Assembly (NCBI RefSeq): GCF_007556815.1
Contig: NZ_CP041745.1
Coordinates: 2,147,001-2,211,000, forward strand
DNA: 64,000 bases
Origin: Paraburkholderia megapolitana
GTDB lineage: Bacteria > Pseudomonadota > Gammaproteobacteria > Burkholderiales > Burkholderiaceae
Direction: 5' to 3'
The notes beneath the pieces were generated by a model. It searched no databases, had not been told where the DNA came from, and saw nothing but the letters and a program-made list of their open reading frames with translations. Positions 62,595 to 64,000 of this stretch are shown piece after piece. How positions within the stretch are numbered: position 1 is the stretch's first letter; every line of letters starts with the position of its first letter. A program made the translations under genes and the position numbers.

Positions 62595-63998
62595 ATGCGT
62601 GTGCGTTCGTTGATTGCAGTGTGTCCTGTGCTGCTGTTTGGTGTGCTGTACACCGGGCCGCATGAGGTGGCGTATGCACAGACGTCTCCCGGCTCGTTTG
62701 GGTCGACGCTCGGGGCGCTGGTCGCGGCGAATGCGGCGGCTAACGGGTTCTCTGCTGCGGACCCGCGTGTTGCAGCAACGGCTGCTGCAATCGGTGCACG
62801 TGCTGAGGCGCTCGCTGCTGCTGCCGCCTCTGCTGCCGGGGAGGCGCTAGGGGCGGTGTCATGGGGCGCAGTTGCTGCCGCTGCTGGTATTGGCGCGATG
62901 CTTGGTGCGTACCCTGTGTCGCTCGGCAACGACACGTTGACGAAGTGGCAATTCAATCACGATGGAACTGTGTCGGTGTATCCGCCGTCTACCGGTGCGC
63001 CTCCGGGGGGCGGAAGCTCGCCCATTGGCGGGTCGGTGTCGCCCTATGCGGCGCTGACGGCCGGGGCTGGATACTGGTTTGTGGGTCAGGTCACTGGTTC
63101 TTCGGCGGATGCGGCGGGGGAAGCATTGATGGAGACGTCCGGGGCCACATCGTGGAATATCAAATGCCCGCTCGATAAGCCCACCGAAGCGGTCTGCACC
63201 GGGACGCAGACGATGTCTGACGGGCGGGTTTTGGTACCGAGCTTCTCCGTTGCTCAATCCGGATCGGTCTGGGCGGGCCCAACTTGTGCGTCCGGTATGG
63301 GTACGTCGAAAGGGACGTGTGCTGCCTTTACGCCTCAACAACCCCCGCCTCCACCGCCACCTGTGACAACGTCGCCGTCAGCTGCTGCGGCTGGCACCAG
63401 TGCTGCGGATCAGGCTGACTCGCTGAATCCAAAAGTTGCGGCTGCAACCGTTGATGCACTGTGGTCGTCGGTCGCGTCACAGCCGGGGTATCAAGGGCTT
63501 CCGTATCCTGTGAATGCGCCCGTGACCGGCGCTCAGGCTGCGGGCGTTGAATCTTCGATTGGCGCGTCGTGGCCGACTGTGGGCAGCTTTACAGGCGGTG
63601 CGGGTACGACCGCTGCCGGTGGATCGAGTACGGCCCCGTTCAGTACGTCGATTCCTGCTGCCTCGAATCCTGCATCGTCAGTGCCGGTCGCAACGAATCC
63701 GGGCAGCGGCGCACAGATCAATATCGGTCCCGATCCGGGCATTGGTGCGCCGGGTCTTGAACAGACACCTACCGCGACACAGATCCTCGCGCCGATCCTC
63801 GGCATGCTGCCGGACTTCCAGCACTACGGTTTGCCTGCGCATAACGCAGCGTGTCCGGAACCTTCGGTGACAGTGTTTGGAAGCACGGTCACGATGACGG
63901 CTCAATGCACGCTGTCCGAAGAATTCCGCACGCAGATCTACGTGACGTGCGTACTCGTTTTCACGCTCGGGGCGCTGTTCGTCCTGCTGACTGCATAG
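62595..63998 (+). CDS. Phage attachment protein, pIII/TspB-like
   Basis: A 467-residue protein. A signal peptide ends at AYAQ near residue 29, followed by Ala-rich sequence, a Cys-containing domain (WNIKCPLDKPTEAVC, GPTCASGM), a proline run linker and Ser/Gly-rich repeats. The C-terminal part (ILGMLPDFQHYGLPAHNAACPEPS, TMTAQCTLSEEFR) and a final membrane helix match the TspB-type attachment proteins I recall from Neisseria and Ralstonia/Burkholderia inoviruses. It should sit at the virion tip and bind the host receptor. Confidence 0.8.
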   Translation: MRVRSLIAVCPVLLFGVLYTGPHEVAYAQTSPGSFGSTLGALVAANAAANGFSAADPRVAATAAAIGARAEALAAAAASAAGEALGAVSWGAVAAAAGIGAMLGAYPVSLGNDTLTKWQFNHDGTVSVYPPSTGAPPGGGSSPIGGSVSPYAALTAGAGYWFVGQVTGSSADAAGEALMETSGATSWNIKCPLDKPTEAVCTGTQTMSDGRVLVPSFSVAQSGSVWAGPTCASGMGTSKGTCAAFTPQQPPPPPPPVTTSPSAAAAGTSAADQADSLNPKVAAATVDALWSSVASQPGYQGLPYPVNAPVTGAQAAGVESSIGASWPTVGSFTGGAGTTAAGGSSTAPFSTSIPAASNPASSVPVATNPGSGAQINIGPDPGIGAPGLEQTPTATQILAPILGMLPDFQHYGLPAHNAACPEPSVTVFGSTVTMTAQCTLSEEFRTQIYVTCVLVFTLGALFVLLTA

Positions 63999-64000
63999 GA

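Larger units (their letters stand above)
59336..64000 (+). mobile_element. Filamentous phage (inovirus) prophage, left part
   Basis: From a dif-like core at 59336 to the window end, small genes follow the Ff-like order: repressor (minus), replication protein, ssDNA-binding protein, small membrane proteins, major coat protein, terminator, minor coat protein, attachment protein. No integrase is present, as expected for Xer-dependent inoviruses. The pVI, Zot/pI and the right attachment site should lie beyond 64000. Confidence 0.85.

Noticed and set aside
1..64000. tRNA, rRNA and CRISPR arrays
   Set aside because: No T-loop-like sequence in a plausible cloverleaf and no regularly spaced repeats with unique spacers were noticed while reading; a covariance-model scan would be needed to be certain.

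Overview
The window is GC-rich, densely coded and reads as a Burkholderia/Paraburkholderia-type betaproteobacterial chromosome. The main grounds are a bce-type (cepacian-like) exopolysaccharide locus in which bce-I and bce-II genes lie side by side, a homoprotocatechuate (hpa) operon, and a hairpin repeat at about 20.4 kb that I recall as common in Burkholderia. All assignments come from reading translated sequence and comparing it with remembered family motifs; no database search was run.

Layout. 0-3.3 kb: a three-gene cassette (2-oxoglutarate/Fe(II) dioxygenase, LysE-type exporter, ThrH-like phosphatase), then psiF and a YciI-like gene. 3.8-33.3 kb: the polysaccharide locus. It opens with a catalytic-domain-less IS5-type transposase relative, then bceA (GDP-mannose supply, minus strand) diverging across about 500 AT-rich bases from bceB-bceK (priming transferase, UDP-glucose dehydrogenase, phosphatase/outer-membrane exporter/tyrosine kinase, four glycosyltransferases, polymerase). 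A hairpin repeat separates this from the bce-II-like part: gmd, a periplasmic SGNH hydrolase coupled to an acyltransferase, a secreted beta-propeller protein, flippase, a double-domain glycosyltransferase, a second acyltransferase, a tiny membrane protein and UDP-glucose pyrophosphorylase. The set covers sugar-nucleotide supply, lipid-linked assembly, acyl decoration, flipping, polymerisation and export.

33.4-40.5 kb: accessory secreted enzymes, namely a small unknown, an EF-hand-like periplasmic protein, an S10 carboxypeptidase lipoprotein, a GH35 beta-galactosidase and a propeller-plus-trefoil secreted protein. 40.9-45.8 kb: a tightly overlapping operon of a SerC-like aminotransferase, a TPR/ATP-grasp protein and a TPR/OGT (SPINDLY-type) glycosyltransferase, the best candidate here for an undescribed system. 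45.9-48.2 kb: a Tat-exported serine hydrolase and a MipA/OmpV porin. 48.2-54.8 kb: hpaG1-G2-E-D-F-H on the minus strand, diverging from hpaR across a perfect 14-bp palindrome; a phosphopantetheinyl transferase is coupled to hpaR. 54.8-59.3 kb: a membrane protein, a tannase-family esterase, and a metallo-beta-lactamase-fold hydrolase diverging from a TetR regulator over two identical-half-site operators.

59.3 kb to the end: the left part of a filamentous (inovirus) prophage. A dif-like attachment core overlaps the stop codon of the repressor-like gene. Then come operators, a small gene, a Rep protein with a perfect 8-bp C:G hairpin before its likely start, an ssDNA-binding protein, two small genes, a major coat protein with an exactly 50-residue predicted mature form, a strong terminator, a 28-residue coat-like protein and a pIII/TspB-like attachment protein. 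The assembly ATPase (Zot/pI) and the right end lie beyond the window.
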